DNA of 64,000 nucleotides from Desulfitobacterium hafniense DCB-2 (GTDB lineage: Bacteria; Bacillota; Desulfitobacteriia; Desulfitobacteriales; Desulfitobacteriaceae), in NCBI RefSeq assembly GCF_000021925.1, contig NC_011830.1:2442501-2506500 (forward strand), in the 5' to 3' direction. The notes beneath the pieces are model-generated. The model had not been told where the DNA came from. It saw only the letters and a list, made by a program, of their open reading frames with translations, and searched no databases. The translations under genes and the position numbers were made by a program. Below are positions 51,691 through 61,430 of this stretch, piece by piece. How positions within the stretch are numbered: position 1 is the stretch's first letter; each line of letters starts with the position of its first letter.

Positions 51691-52904
51691 CAGGTTTCAC
51701 CTCCTGTTTTTCCTGCCGAACTTCCCGCTTCTGCTAAGGCGGCAAGCACGACACCGCGAACAATGATTCCGATCAAATGCTCTTCTTCATCGACCACAGC
51801 CAGTGGAACCTTTGTATTGGCGATGACCGGAAGAATATCCTGAACGAGGACATTGCCCTGCAGAGCCAGAACTTCAATCAGCTCGACTTCCTGAAGGCTG
51901 TGGACACCTTTCTGACGGGCTTCAATGGCCAAGTCCGCATTGATAAGTCCATGCAAACGCTTGCTTCTGTCCACGACAAAAACGCTGGACAGGCCATGCT
52001 CTTTCATAACCTTAAGGGCAACATTAGGGCCGTCTTTAAGCTGTACTACAGGCTGAGGGCGCTTCATAATATCCTTTAAGGTGAGAATCCGGCTGAGATC
52101 CACACCACGGGCGAATTTGGCCACATAATCATCAGCAGGGCTGCCGACGATTTCTTCAGCTGTACCCACTTGGACCAGAGAACCGTCGCGGACAAAGGCG
52201 ATTTGGTCGCCGATTTTCAGAGCTTCGTTCAGGTCATGGGTAATAAAGACGATGGTCTTATTCATCTTTTGCTGAAGATTAAGCAGCTCATCCTGCATTT
52301 CTTCCCGAATCAAGGGATCCAAAGCGCTGAAAGCTTCGTCCATGAGCAAAATATCCGGATCATTGGCTAAAGCCCGGGCCAATCCGACCCGTTGCTTCAT
52401 GCCGCCGCTCAATTCATCAGGATAGGAGTTTTCCCAACCTGCCAAGCCGACCATCGCCAGACAATCCCGGGCCTTTTGCTCACGAGCGGCCCTGTCGGCC
52501 CCTTGAATTTCCAGACCGAAGACAGTGTTTTGCAGAACTGTGCGATGGGGAAGGAGGGCAAATTGCTGGAAGACCATGCCCAGCTTTTTCTGTCTTGTTT
52601 GCCTCAGCTCTTGGGGTTTTAGTTGAGTAATATCCACTCCATCAATAAGGATAGCTCCGGCGCTGGGTTCGATTAAACGGTTGAGACAGCGGAGAATGGT
52701 GGACTTACCGCTGCCGGAAAGGCCCATGATCACGAATATTTCTCCTTCGTTGACGGTAAAGCTGACATTATTTACACCGACGGTGAGGCCGGTCTCGCTT
52801 AGAATCTGCTCCTTGCTCAAGCCTTTGGCCAAAAGATCCAAGGCTTTTTGTGGTTGAGGGTTAAAAACTTTGATGAGGTTATTGACTTCAATTTTTACAC
52901 TCAT
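51690..52904 (-). CDS. opuAA: Glycine betaine ABC transporter ATP-binding protein with CBS domains
   Basis: This 404-residue ATPase has Walker A GLSGSGKST (about 60), signature LSGGMKQRVGLARAL, Walker B ILLMDEAFSALDP, H-loop FITHDLNEALK and two C-terminal CBS domains (about 275-395). In related OpuA systems the CBS pair senses ionic strength and gates transport. ATG 52904 is set by AGAGGAGG 7 nt upstream, so the longer frame to 52946 is rejected. Confidence 0.93.
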   Translation of the reverse strand: MSVKIEVNNLIKVFNPQPQKALDLLAKGLSKEQILSETGLTVGVNNVSFTVNEGEIFVIMGLSGSGKSTILRCLNRLIEPSAGAILIDGVDITQLKPQELRQTRQKKLGMVFQQFALLPHRTVLQNTVFGLEIQGADRAAREQKARDCLAMVGLAGWENSYPDELSGGMKQRVGLARALANDPDILLMDEAFSALDPLIREEMQDELLNLQQKMNKTIVFITHDLNEALKIGDQIAFVRDGSLVQVGTAEEIVGSPADDYVAKFARGVDLSRILTLKDIMKRPQPVVQLKDGPNVALKVMKEHGLSSVFVVDRSKRLHGLINADLAIEARQKGVHSLQEVELIEVLALQGNVLVQDILPVIANTKVPLAVVDEEEHLIGIIVRGVVLAALAEAGSSAGKTGGET

Positions 52905-52940
52905 AACCAACCTCCTCTCATGAACAATAAATATTTCGAA

Positions 52941-53008
52941 TGACAACCTTTAGAATATATTTAAGTTGTCACTTTGACTATTCTATAGACTTTGCTGACA
53001 GAAGTCAA
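52941..53008 (-). promoter_or_regulatory. opuA promoter and leader palindrome
   Basis: On the minus strand TTGACT, a 17-bp spacer and TAGAAT (53008-52980) form a promoter. Just downstream, an inverted repeat with 7-bp arms TGACAAC/GTTGTCA (52941-52971) lies between promoter and SD, well placed for a repressor or an RNA hairpin. The rest of 53009-53200 shows nothing clear. Confidence 0.5.
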
Positions 53009-53214
53009 AACGGTTGAGGCCGCATAATCCTTACTAAGCCAGCTTTGGCAGGCGTGAGCTTAAGGATCCTTGCGGATTGAGGAAACTGCTTCAATATCCT
53101 GATGCATTTGTTAGCCTATACAAGTTTTCTTTTTTATATTCTTTTTAGCACACGAGATTTAAACATATGAAAAAGTGATGAGCAAAAGCATTAAGGGTTA
53201 TCATTGCAGAGAGT

Positions 53215-53243
53215 TTGCAGTTAGTGCTATGATAAAGCATAAT
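53215..53243 (+). promoter_or_regulatory. Promoter for the aminotransferase gene
   Basis: TTGCAG, a 17-bp spacer and CATAAT lie 28 bp upstream of the start codon. Confidence 0.5.
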
Positions 53244-53271
53244 AAGCAAAGATGAAGGAAGAGGGGATGGC

Positions 53272-54468
53272 ATGATTTCCAGGACCATGCAACAGCAGGT
53301 TAACAGTTCCTCGATTATTCGGGCGATGTTTGAAGAAGGAAAACGCTTGTCAGCTCTATACGGAGCTGACAATGTCTATGATTTTAGTTTGGGCAATCCT
53401 AATGTGGAGCCGCCTGCTGAAGTAAAGCAAGCCATTATGGACATTTTAAATGAAGAGAATTCCACAACCGTTCACGGCTATATGAATAATTCCGGCTTTG
53501 AAGATGTGCGGGGAGCCATCGCCGCTTCCCTTAACCAACGATTCGCCACAGGGTTTGCAGCTGATAATATTCTCATGACGGTAGGCGCAGCCGGAGGCTT
53601 AAATGTTATCTTCAAAACCCTGCTCAACCCGGAGGATGAGGTGCTTACCTTTGCTCCTTTTTTTGGCGAGTACCGCAACTATGTTCAAAACTATCAGGGC
53701 CAGCTGATCGTGGTTTCGCCCAATACCAAGGATTTCCAACCTAATCTGGAGGAGCTTAAGGAGAAGATTAGTCCAAGGACCAAAGCTGTTCTGATTAATT
53801 CTCCCAACAACCCCACGGGTGTGGTTTATTCAGCGGAAACCATAGCTGCTTTGGTGGATATTCTCCGAGCAAAGCAGGAGGAGTATGGCACAGTGATCTA
53901 TCTGATCGGAGATGAGCCCTATCGGGAGCTGGCCTATGATCAGGTGGAAGTGCCCTATCTGACCAAGTATTATGAGAACACCATCGTCGGCTATTCCTAC
54001 AGCAAATCCCTCTCCTTACCGGGAGAGAGAATCGGTTATCTGGTGATTCCGCGGGAGGCTGCGGATTATGAGAATTTGATCGCCGCCGCCAATATAGCCA
54101 ATCGCATTCTCGGGTTTGTCAATGCTCCTTCCCTTTTCCAGAGGGTTATCGCCAAATGCCTTGATGCCCAGGTTAACCTTGACAGCTACAACCGGAACCG
54201 GGAGCTGCTCTATAATGCCCTGGTATCCTACGGCTATCAGTGCATTAAACCCGAGGGGGCCTTTTACTTATTCATTAAAACTCCCCTAGAGAATGATCTT
54301 GAGTTTTGCACCCTGGCCAAGAGTAAAAATATTCTCATCGTTCCGGGCACTTCCTTTGCCTGCCCGGGATATGCCCGGATTGCTTATTGTGTGGCTTATG
54401 AAACCATTGAGAGGGCTCTGCCGGGATTCGAAGCGTTGATTAATGAAGTGAGCTGGGCCTCAGCATAG
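53272..54468 (+). CDS. PLP-dependent aminotransferase, class I/II
   Basis: This 398-residue fold-type I enzyme has YDFSLGNPNVEPP near the start, the NPTG motif NSPNNPTGVVY (about 181-191), IGDEPYREL (the cofactor Asp, about 221-229), the Schiff-base lysine in GYSYSKSLSLPGERIGY (about 241-257) and the carboxylate Arg in PGYARIAYC. It is close to aspartate-type aminotransferases; the substrate is not settled by sequence. It is monocistronic, with its own promoter and terminator. Confidence 0.9.
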   Translation: MISRTMQQQVNSSSIIRAMFEEGKRLSALYGADNVYDFSLGNPNVEPPAEVKQAIMDILNEENSTTVHGYMNNSGFEDVRGAIAASLNQRFATGFAADNILMTVGAAGGLNVIFKTLLNPEDEVLTFAPFFGEYRNYVQNYQGQLIVVSPNTKDFQPNLEELKEKISPRTKAVLINSPNNPTGVVYSAETIAALVDILRAKQEEYGTVIYLIGDEPYRELAYDQVEVPYLTKYYENTIVGYSYSKSLSLPGERIGYLVIPREAADYENLIAAANIANRILGFVNAPSLFQRVIAKCLDAQVNLDSYNRNRELLYNALVSYGYQCIKPEGAFYLFIKTPLENDLEFCTLAKSKNILIVPGTSFACPGYARIAYCVAYETIERALPGFEALINEVSWASA

Positions 54469-54535
54469 CCCTGTAAAAAAACTTTAAAAAATAATGTCAG
54501 ATTTAAACAAGCTGAAACGTCATTATAAAACAAAG

Positions 54536-54575
54536 ACTTACTCTAAAACGTAAGAAAAGAGTAAGTTTTTGTTTA
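54536..54575 (+). terminator. Rho-independent terminator after the aminotransferase gene
   Basis: ACTTACTCT pairs with AGAGTAAGT, followed by TTTTGTTTATTTTT. Confidence 0.85.
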
Positions 54576-54653
54576 TTTTTATTTAAGAAACAAAAAGCCC
54601 AAACTATGGTAAATTTTATATAAGACAGACAGAGTACCAGAGGGGGAACGATA

Positions 54654-56963
54654 ATGATGAACGATTGTCAACTGAGGCCTATGAGTCTGAAAACCTGTGT
54701 GACCATGCTCTTTTTAGCAGTAGCTATCGCATTGTTGGCTCCTTCGGTTACTTTGGCGTCAGCCGGCCCGACGATTCAATACTTCGGGGGATCGGACTGG
54801 GAAGTATTCAATGGGGTGGATAACACTCATGACGGAGGTTATGTGGTAGTAGGCCATAGCAGCTCTAACAATGGAGATATGGCGGGATTGAACAAAAGGT
54901 ATTCTGATGCGGTGATTGTGAAGTTTTCAGCCAATGCTGAGGTTCAGTGGGTTAAAACTTTCGGCGGCCGCTCCGTTGATAGTTTTCAAAGTGTGAAACA
55001 AACCAAGGATGGCGGATACATAGCGGTCGGCTCAAGCTCTTCCACAGATATGGATATGAAGAATTCCCGCAAAAAGGTTCGGGAAGAGGGACAGGATACT
55101 TCTAATAATGACGCCATTATTGTCAAGTTTAACTCCTTGGGGGAGGTGGAATGGTTCAGGGATTTTGGCGGCAGCCTGGGTGACAGCTTTAATGGGGTGG
55201 TGGAAACTCCGGAAGGGGATTTCATTGTCGTAGGAGAGTCTGAATCAAAGGATGGGGATCTTTCCGGTCTTGCTCAGGGAAATAGTGATGCTATCTATGC
55301 CCGTTATCAACGTGACGGAAAATTTATGGGAGCTTACAGTTATGGCGGCTCCCTCAGCGACGGCTTCAATGATCTGGTTCTGCTCGCCGATGGCAGTGCG
55401 GTGGCTGTGGGCTACAGCGGCAGCAACGACAAGGATATGAAGGACACAGGACCCTGTCTGCTTAAAGGGATCGTGGTTAAGATCCATAAGAATATGAGTA
55501 TATCCTGGGCGACTTCCGTGGATTTAACCGATCCCAGCTATCAGCGCTTGGTGCATTCTGCCGGCAATGGGCTCCAGGATATCAAGGTCACCCATGATCA
55601 AGGCTTCATCGTCGTGGGCAAAGGGATATATCTTGAGCGAAAAGCTGATGGCAGCAGCAATATGAATGAAGATGGCAGGATTTACAAATTTGATGCCCTG
55701 GGCCGGGAAGAATGGCATGACACCTATACAAACCAAGCCTATACCCGTTTCTTCGGTGTGGCCCAGGATCAGGCCGGCGCTTACACGGTGGTGGGGGACA
55801 GCTATATGCCGGGAGCGAAAAAGATCATTGCTCTGCGCTATGACTCTCATGGGGTACGGCTTTGGGATAAAGAAGATGAAGGAAGCCGCAATCGTTATTT
55901 ATTGAGCCTTGTGCCCAAAGGAGATCAATTCGTGGCCGTAGGGTCCAAGTATATCCAAGGCAAAAGTGAAGAGGGCCTTTTATATATTGGCCGTTTTGAA
56001 GAAGAGGGCAGCAAGCTGGTGATGGCCCCCAACACAGGGAGCCATCCTGCCGAGACAACGACACAGCTGGAAGTCGGTGAGACAGAGCGACTTGCGGGCA
56101 ATGACCGTTATGAAACGGCTATTGCCATCAGCAAGAAAGGATGGGAAAAAGCAGAGCATCTTGTTCTGGTCAACGGTAATAATTTCCCTGATGCACTGGT
56201 CGGTTCAAGCTTTGCCTACCTCCAGAATGCCCCTATCCTCATAACCCCTGCCGACAGGCTGGATGATCGGGTAAGTGCGGAAATTAAGCGCTTGGGCGCT
56301 AAAACAATTACTATCCTGGGGAATAGTGCTTCAGTCTCGCCAACGATTGAGAATCAGTTAAAAGAAAGATATAAAGTGACCCGGATCAGTGGTGCGGAAG
56401 TGCTGGACACTGCAGTTAAGATTGGGGAGGAGATCCGAAAGGTTAAACCCTTTGACACGGTTATTATCGCTACTCAGAGCAATTTCCCCGATGCTTTGGC
56501 CATTGCTCCTTATTCGGCGAAGGAAACGATCCCGATTCTGTTCACGGAAAAAGACAGGCTAAGGCCGGATACTAAGAAAGCTTTGGCAGGGTGGGGGATT
56601 AAGAACGCTATAATTATAGGCGGCACCGGTGTGGTTTCCCTTGATGTGGATCTTGAACTGGATGCTCTCGGCCTGACGGTTACCCGGCTGGGAGGAGAAG
56701 ACCGCTATGACACTGCTTTGGAGATAGCCAGACATTTTGGAGCGGGGAGCCCTTATTCCGCCATTGCAGTGGCTACCGGAGAAAATTACCCCGATGCCCT
56801 GACCGGGGCTGTTCTCTCGGCCAAGAACAACACGCCGCTTATTTTGGTAACGGGAGACCGCGCCAAGAGCACAGTTCTGGACTATTTAAATCCCCTTTCG
56901 CTTAAAAAAGCGACCATTTTTGGGGGAGCCGGGGTAGTTGCAGATGAAATTTTTAAACACTAA
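54654..56963 (+). CDS. Secreted propeller-like protein with CWB2 cell-wall anchor
   Basis: This 769-residue exported protein has a signal peptide (about 1-36), then five to seven repeats of about 55-60 residues (about 40-455) with the pattern FGG-x5-F-x2-V, DGGYVVVG-x-S-x-S, DA-x-IVKF and GEVEW, resembling a beta-propeller. Three CWB2 (PF04122) repeats follow (about 480-769), with RLAGNDRYETAIAISK, NFPDALVGSSFA and RLGGEDRYDTALEIA, which anchor proteins non-covalently to the wall as in Clostridioides difficile. The function may be adhesion or an S-layer-associated enzyme. It is next to a c-di-GMP gene, but no c-di-GMP riboswitch is seen. Confidence 0.87.
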   Translation: MMNDCQLRPMSLKTCVTMLFLAVAIALLAPSVTLASAGPTIQYFGGSDWEVFNGVDNTHDGGYVVVGHSSSNNGDMAGLNKRYSDAVIVKFSANAEVQWVKTFGGRSVDSFQSVKQTKDGGYIAVGSSSSTDMDMKNSRKKVREEGQDTSNNDAIIVKFNSLGEVEWFRDFGGSLGDSFNGVVETPEGDFIVVGESESKDGDLSGLAQGNSDAIYARYQRDGKFMGAYSYGGSLSDGFNDLVLLADGSAVAVGYSGSNDKDMKDTGPCLLKGIVVKIHKNMSISWATSVDLTDPSYQRLVHSAGNGLQDIKVTHDQGFIVVGKGIYLERKADGSSNMNEDGRIYKFDALGREEWHDTYTNQAYTRFFGVAQDQAGAYTVVGDSYMPGAKKIIALRYDSHGVRLWDKEDEGSRNRYLLSLVPKGDQFVAVGSKYIQGKSEEGLLYIGRFEEEGSKLVMAPNTGSHPAETTTQLEVGETERLAGNDRYETAIAISKKGWEKAEHLVLVNGNNFPDALVGSSFAYLQNAPILITPADRLDDRVSAEIKRLGAKTITILGNSASVSPTIENQLKERYKVTRISGAEVLDTAVKIGEEIRKVKPFDTVIIATQSNFPDALAIAPYSAKETIPILFTEKDRLRPDTKKALAGWGIKNAIIIGGTGVVSLDVDLELDALGLTVTRLGGEDRYDTALEIARHFGAGSPYSAIAVATGENYPDALTGAVLSAKNNTPLILVTGDRAKSTVLDYLNPLSLKKATIFGGAGVVADEIFKH

Positions 56964-56979
56964 CAGATAGACAGACCGT

Positions 56980-57010
56980 AACCCGAAGACCATCTCTTCG
57001 GGTTCTTTAT
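56980..57010 (+). terminator. Rho-independent terminator after the CWB2 protein gene
   Basis: AACCCGAAGA pairs perfectly with TCTTCGGGTT, then CTTTATC. Confidence 0.85.
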
Positions 57011-57213
57011 CTGGAGTTTTTTCATCAGCCGTCCTTCCCGTTCAGGGGCGGCAATCTTCCGGATACCGGCGGAAGTATGCCTTAGAAGAAGGAACTAAGA
57101 CATTTAATGGAGAATATAGTAGAATATTTAGACATAACTCAGAGAAAGCGGCAATGACCGTTAGAGTTGCACCAAATAACAGGGGGTGTCTTGGGGCGGT
57201 TGCTGGGGGTGAG

Positions 57214-60162
57214 ATGATGTTTCATTCATTATTGAGAGGGAGAGGTTGGCTGAAGGCGATCTTTCTTATGCTGTTTTTACTTGGTGTCTCCATCATACCT
57301 AAGTTTGGTTATGCCTCCCAGGAGCCGGTCCATATCCTGATTCTTAACTCCTACCACCAAGGGTTGGAATGGACTCATGATCAGACCGATGGAATCCTGC
57401 AAAAATTGCAAAGTCACGGAGAGCAGCAGATTTATGTGGAATATCTGGATTGGAAAAGGTACCCTACCTTAGACAATCTGAACAACCAGTTTGACTATTT
57501 ACAGGCTAAATATACCGGCCAGCAGCTGGATCTAATTATAACCACGGACGATATGGCTTTGAAATTTGCCTTGGCTCATCGCGGGGAAATTTTCGCCAAT
57601 GCTCCCATTGTTTTCAGCGGTATCTTAGAAAACAGTGCCCAAGAATTATTGCAGGGTCAGGAGCGGGTCACCGGGGTTTATGAGATTCTTGATTCAGAAG
57701 GGACCATCAGGCTGGCTTTGGCCATTAATCCCCAAGTGAAGCATATTTATGTTTTGAACGATCTATCGGAAAGCGGTCTGGCCTGTGGTGACGATGTGTT
57801 TGCTGCTGTCCGTAAAATCAATGGGGAAGAAGCCCGCGGACTGGTTGCTCACAGCCTCGCTTATTCGACCATCAATGAGATCCTTCATAAAGTTTCGGCA
57901 CTGGATAATGACAGTATCGTGTTGCTTGGCTCCTACAATATGGATAGCACCGGGCTGATATTATCCACAGAAGATGTAGCCAGCGAAGTCAGCCGGAGCA
58001 GCAGTGTACCCATTTATTCTCTCTATGAGTTTCTGCTGGATAGCGGGGTGACCGGCGGCAGCTTATTGAGCGGGCGTGTTCAAGGTGAACATGCGGCAGA
58101 CCAGGCTCTCAAGATCCTAGCAGGTCAGAATGTCGATACAGTGCCCATCATCAGGGAGCACACCTTTGTTGCGGGCTTTAATTACAATGAATTGATGCGT
58201 TTCAATATCCCGGAAAAATTAATCCCTCAGGACAGTATGGTCATTAATAAGCCTTTTTCCTTTGTGGATACTTACCGTTCCCTGGTCTATATAACAACCG
58301 GGGTCCTTTTGCTCCTCATCCTTTTGGTGACAGGCTTATTATTCAATATCAGAAGACGAATTAAGGTAGAAACTAACCTGAGAATCAAAAACGAAGAAAT
58401 ATCAGCCATGCATGAGGAGCTTACAGCCACGGAGGAAGAGCTTAGACAGCAATTTGACGAACTGCTGAGCAATCAACGGCAATTGAAGGAGACTCAGGAA
58501 CTCCAGGAATTGGTCCTTGAAGCGGCTATAGATGCTATTTGGGACTGGGATATGATTCGGGATATTCGGGTTTACCACTCCAAAAACTCCTCCCTTTTGG
58601 GATATAAAGGGGACGAAATCCGCAGTGTTGAGCATTGGAATGCCCTGATGCATCCCGACGACAAAGCAGAATTTCAAAAGAAGCTGAATCAGCACCTGTT
58701 TGAGAAGACTGCCCGTTACAGCTGCGATTATCGGATTAAGGATAAAGATGGAGAGTATAAATGGATCCGCGCCTTTGGCAAGGCCTTGTATGACCAGAGT
58801 GGCAATCCTTACCGGATGGTGGGGTCTCACCGGGATATTACAGACATCAAAGAAAAAGAAATGCATATCAAGTATTTAGCTTATCATGACTTTCTTACGG
58901 GGCTGCCCAACAGGGCTCAGATCCAGGAAATTATTAAAAGTGAAATCCTCAAAGCGGAGGAACAGGGCACCCTTCTTGGTGTTTTATTCCTCGATATCGA
59001 TAATTTTAAAGCGATCAACGATTCATTTGGCCATCCTACAGGGGATCAGCTTTTAATCACAATCAGCCGTCATCTGACCCAAATCTTAGACAATCATGTG
59101 GTAGCCCGTTTGGCTGGGGATGAATTCCTTATTCTTATCCGGGATATTCAGGAAAAAGAGCAGGCCATAGATTACGCAGAAAGAATTATGAAGCTCTTCG
59201 AGACAGCCCTCGTTATTTATAAGCAATATTGCTATATCTCAACCAGTATCGGGATTACTTTCTACCCTCAGGATGGGGAGAGCTATGAAAGCCTTTTGAT
59301 CAACGCGGATACCGCAATGCATAAAGCCAAAGAATTAGGCAAGAGAAACTATGTCGTATTTAATATGGAAATGAAAAGAGCTGTGGTGGAAAAAGCGGAG
59401 ATTCAAAACAATTTACGGAAAGCCATAGAATTTGAAGAATTCGTTCTCCACTATCAACCCCAAGTGGAACCCCATACAGGAAAGGTGCTTGGTTTAGAGG
59501 CCCTGATACGCTGGGAAAAAGAGCATAAGCTTATTCCCCCCAATAAGTTTATCGGAGTTGCCGAAGAAACCGGACTAATCGTACCCATTGGGGACTGGGT
59601 CGTTGCAACAGCCTGCGCATTTCTGAAAAAGCTGCATGATTTGGGTTACCGGGAGTTAACTATGTCCGTCAATATATCGGCACGCCAACTCCAGGAAGAT
59701 CGATTCGTGGAAAAGGTCTTAAAAGTCCTCCGGGATAATGATCTTGATCCAAGCAAGCTTGAGCTGGAGATTACGGAGACGATGCTGATTGAATTTTTAG
59801 ATGCTAAAATAAGCAATGTCCTGGCCCGGCTGATTGAAAATGATATCAAAATCTCTCTGGACGATTTTGGCTTGGGGTATTCCTCCCTTAACTATATTAA
59901 ACAATTGCCTATTTCCACCTTAAAAGTGGATAAGTCATTTATTGATGACATACAATCCACTCCGGAAAGCAAGAATATCACCGGTTTAATCGTTATCATG
60001 GCTCATCAGCTGGGCTTAAAAGTGGTGGCTGAAGGGGTGGAGAAACCCGAACAAAGAGAGTATCTGATCAAATACGATTGTGATGCAATCCAAGGCTATT
60101 TAGCCAGCAAGCCTCTGCCGGAAGAAGAGCTCATTAAAGTCCTGAATAAGAATCTTTTATGA
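57214..60162 (+). CDS. SBP-like sensor, PAS, GGDEF and EAL protein (second copy)
   Basis: This 982-residue protein has the same layout as the one at 31036: signal peptide, substrate-binding-like outer domain (about 40-345), one membrane span (about 356-378), coiled coil with EELTATEEELRQQ, a clear PAS/PAC (about 432-545, HRDITDIKEKE), GGDEF as RLAGDEF (about 632; the A-G-D-E-F form is usually tolerated) and EAL in LGLEALIRW (about 762) with EITETML and DDFGLGYSSLNY. It could make or degrade c-di-GMP. ATG 57214 (or 57217) is chosen for its GGGGGTGAG SD; an upstream ATG 57154 has none. Confidence 0.9.
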   Translation: MMFHSLLRGRGWLKAIFLMLFLLGVSIIPKFGYASQEPVHILILNSYHQGLEWTHDQTDGILQKLQSHGEQQIYVEYLDWKRYPTLDNLNNQFDYLQAKYTGQQLDLIITTDDMALKFALAHRGEIFANAPIVFSGILENSAQELLQGQERVTGVYEILDSEGTIRLALAINPQVKHIYVLNDLSESGLACGDDVFAAVRKINGEEARGLVAHSLAYSTINEILHKVSALDNDSIVLLGSYNMDSTGLILSTEDVASEVSRSSSVPIYSLYEFLLDSGVTGGSLLSGRVQGEHAADQALKILAGQNVDTVPIIREHTFVAGFNYNELMRFNIPEKLIPQDSMVINKPFSFVDTYRSLVYITTGVLLLLILLVTGLLFNIRRRIKVETNLRIKNEEISAMHEELTATEEELRQQFDELLSNQRQLKETQELQELVLEAAIDAIWDWDMIRDIRVYHSKNSSLLGYKGDEIRSVEHWNALMHPDDKAEFQKKLNQHLFEKTARYSCDYRIKDKDGEYKWIRAFGKALYDQSGNPYRMVGSHRDITDIKEKEMHIKYLAYHDFLTGLPNRAQIQEIIKSEILKAEEQGTLLGVLFLDIDNFKAINDSFGHPTGDQLLITISRHLTQILDNHVVARLAGDEFLILIRDIQEKEQAIDYAERIMKLFETALVIYKQYCYISTSIGITFYPQDGESYESLLINADTAMHKAKELGKRNYVVFNMEMKRAVVEKAEIQNNLRKAIEFEEFVLHYQPQVEPHTGKVLGLEALIRWEKEHKLIPPNKFIGVAEETGLIVPIGDWVVATACAFLKKLHDLGYRELTMSVNISARQLQEDRFVEKVLKVLRDNDLDPSKLELEITETMLIEFLDAKISNVLARLIENDIKISLDDFGLGYSSLNYIKQLPISTLKVDKSFIDDIQSTPESKNITGLIVIMAHQLGLKVVAEGVEKPEQREYLIKYDCDAIQGYLASKPLPEEELIKVLNKNLL

Positions 60163-60208
60163 AAAGAGTTTTATACAACCAGTTAACTTGAACTAAGCTC
60201 GAAAGCGC

Positions 60209-60244
60209 AGCTGTAGACAGTTATTGTCTATGGCTGTTTTATTG
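60209..60244 (+). terminator. Terminator after the second GGDEF-EAL gene
   Basis: An 11-bp stem (AGCTGTAGACA with TGTCTATGGCT, two G-U pairs) followed by GTTTTATTG. Confidence 0.75.
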
Positions 60245-60352
60245 TCTAAAATTGTATTATTTTGCGCTATTATTTTTATTTTTGGAGGAAATTTGAATAA
60301 TTTGACGAAAGAGTATTAGGTTAAGTGCTACTAATTTTTTTGGGGGATTGAA

Positions 60353-61291
60353 ATGATAAAAATCTTAGCGGACTCGACATGTGATTTGTCGCAGGAGGTA
60401 TTGGAGAAGTACAAGATCGACATTGCACCACTTACTATTTGTATTAAGGATAAGGATTATCGGGATCGGATCGATATTACACCCGATGAGTTCTATGGTT
60501 TTATCGAGGACCTGGACGCTCCCCCAACTACATCAATGCCGAGTCCCGCGGAGTATCTGAAGATTTTTAAGCGAGCTATTCAAGAAGGTCATAGCTCTAT
60601 TCTCTGTATCTGTATGTCCAGTGGCACCAGCGGCTCTTATCAATCGGCCGTTATCGCACGGGACTATTTTTTTGAGGAACACCCTGAGATGACGGATCGG
60701 GTTCATGTGGTGGATTCTAAATCCATGAGCCATGGCAGCGGCTGGTTAATTTTAAAAAGTGCCAGAATGAGGGAGAATGGGGCCGCTTTTGCTGAGCTTG
60801 TGGAGTTTAATGAGGCCCATAAGACCAGTGTGAAGCATTACCTTTCTGTTGATGATCTGGACCATTTGATTCGCAGCGGCAGGCTGACCAACGCCAGTGC
60901 TTTTGTAGGTAAACTGTTAAAGCTGAAGCCGATTATGACCATGAAAAAAGGCAAAGGGGCCATTGTGGCCAAGGAGAGAGGCCGGAAGAAAGTCCTGGAG
61001 CATTATGTTTCCGAGTTTTCCCGGCGGGTTAATGATGAGCTGACCGATTTTATTATTATCGGCTATACCTCTGATATAACTTATGCAGAAAATTTAAAGC
61101 ATAAAATCGAAAGAGATACCGCCTACAAGGGCGATATCTTTATTATGCAAATGGGAGTAGCGGTAGGGACACATGTCGGTCTGGGGGCCTTATCCATGTT
61201 CTTCCTGGAAAAGGGCCGCATGAAAGACAATCTGCTGATTAATGAGGTCCATGGACTGGCTGCCTTGAAGAATCAACTCTTAAGGAATTAA
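60353..61291 (+). CDS. DegV-family fatty-acid-binding protein
   Basis: This 312-residue DegV protein has LADSTCDLS (about 5-13), PPTTSMPSPAEYL (about 57-69), CMSSGTSGSYQSA (about 89-101), VDSKSMSHGSGWL and SVDDLDHLIRSGRLTN (about 163-178). Family members bind long-chain fatty acids and can serve as FakB subunits for the fatty acid kinase FakA. No fakA is in the window. ATG 60353 follows TTGGGGGA. Confidence 0.9.
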   Translation: MIKILADSTCDLSQEVLEKYKIDIAPLTICIKDKDYRDRIDITPDEFYGFIEDLDAPPTTSMPSPAEYLKIFKRAIQEGHSSILCICMSSGTSGSYQSAVIARDYFFEEHPEMTDRVHVVDSKSMSHGSGWLILKSARMRENGAAFAELVEFNEAHKTSVKHYLSVDDLDHLIRSGRLTNASAFVGKLLKLKPIMTMKKGKGAIVAKERGRKKVLEHYVSEFSRRVNDELTDFIIIGYTSDITYAENLKHKIERDTAYKGDIFIMQMGVAVGTHVGLGALSMFFLEKGRMKDNLLINEVHGLAALKNQLLRN

Positions 61292-61430
61292 CCTTTAAGA
61301 AATTAACTTCTGGATGAGAAGGGGCTGATGCAAGAACTGCGAAGTTCATTGAGCAACAGCCTCTTTGTATTGTTAATCTGCTCTTGTTATGGTATTCTTT
61401 AAATAGGAAAATTATGGGATGGTGATGCCC

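Noticed and set aside
59100..59130. AGDEF in place of GGDEF as a sign of a dead cyclase
   Set aside because: The first Gly to Ala form is found in active cyclases, so I do not call it degenerate.
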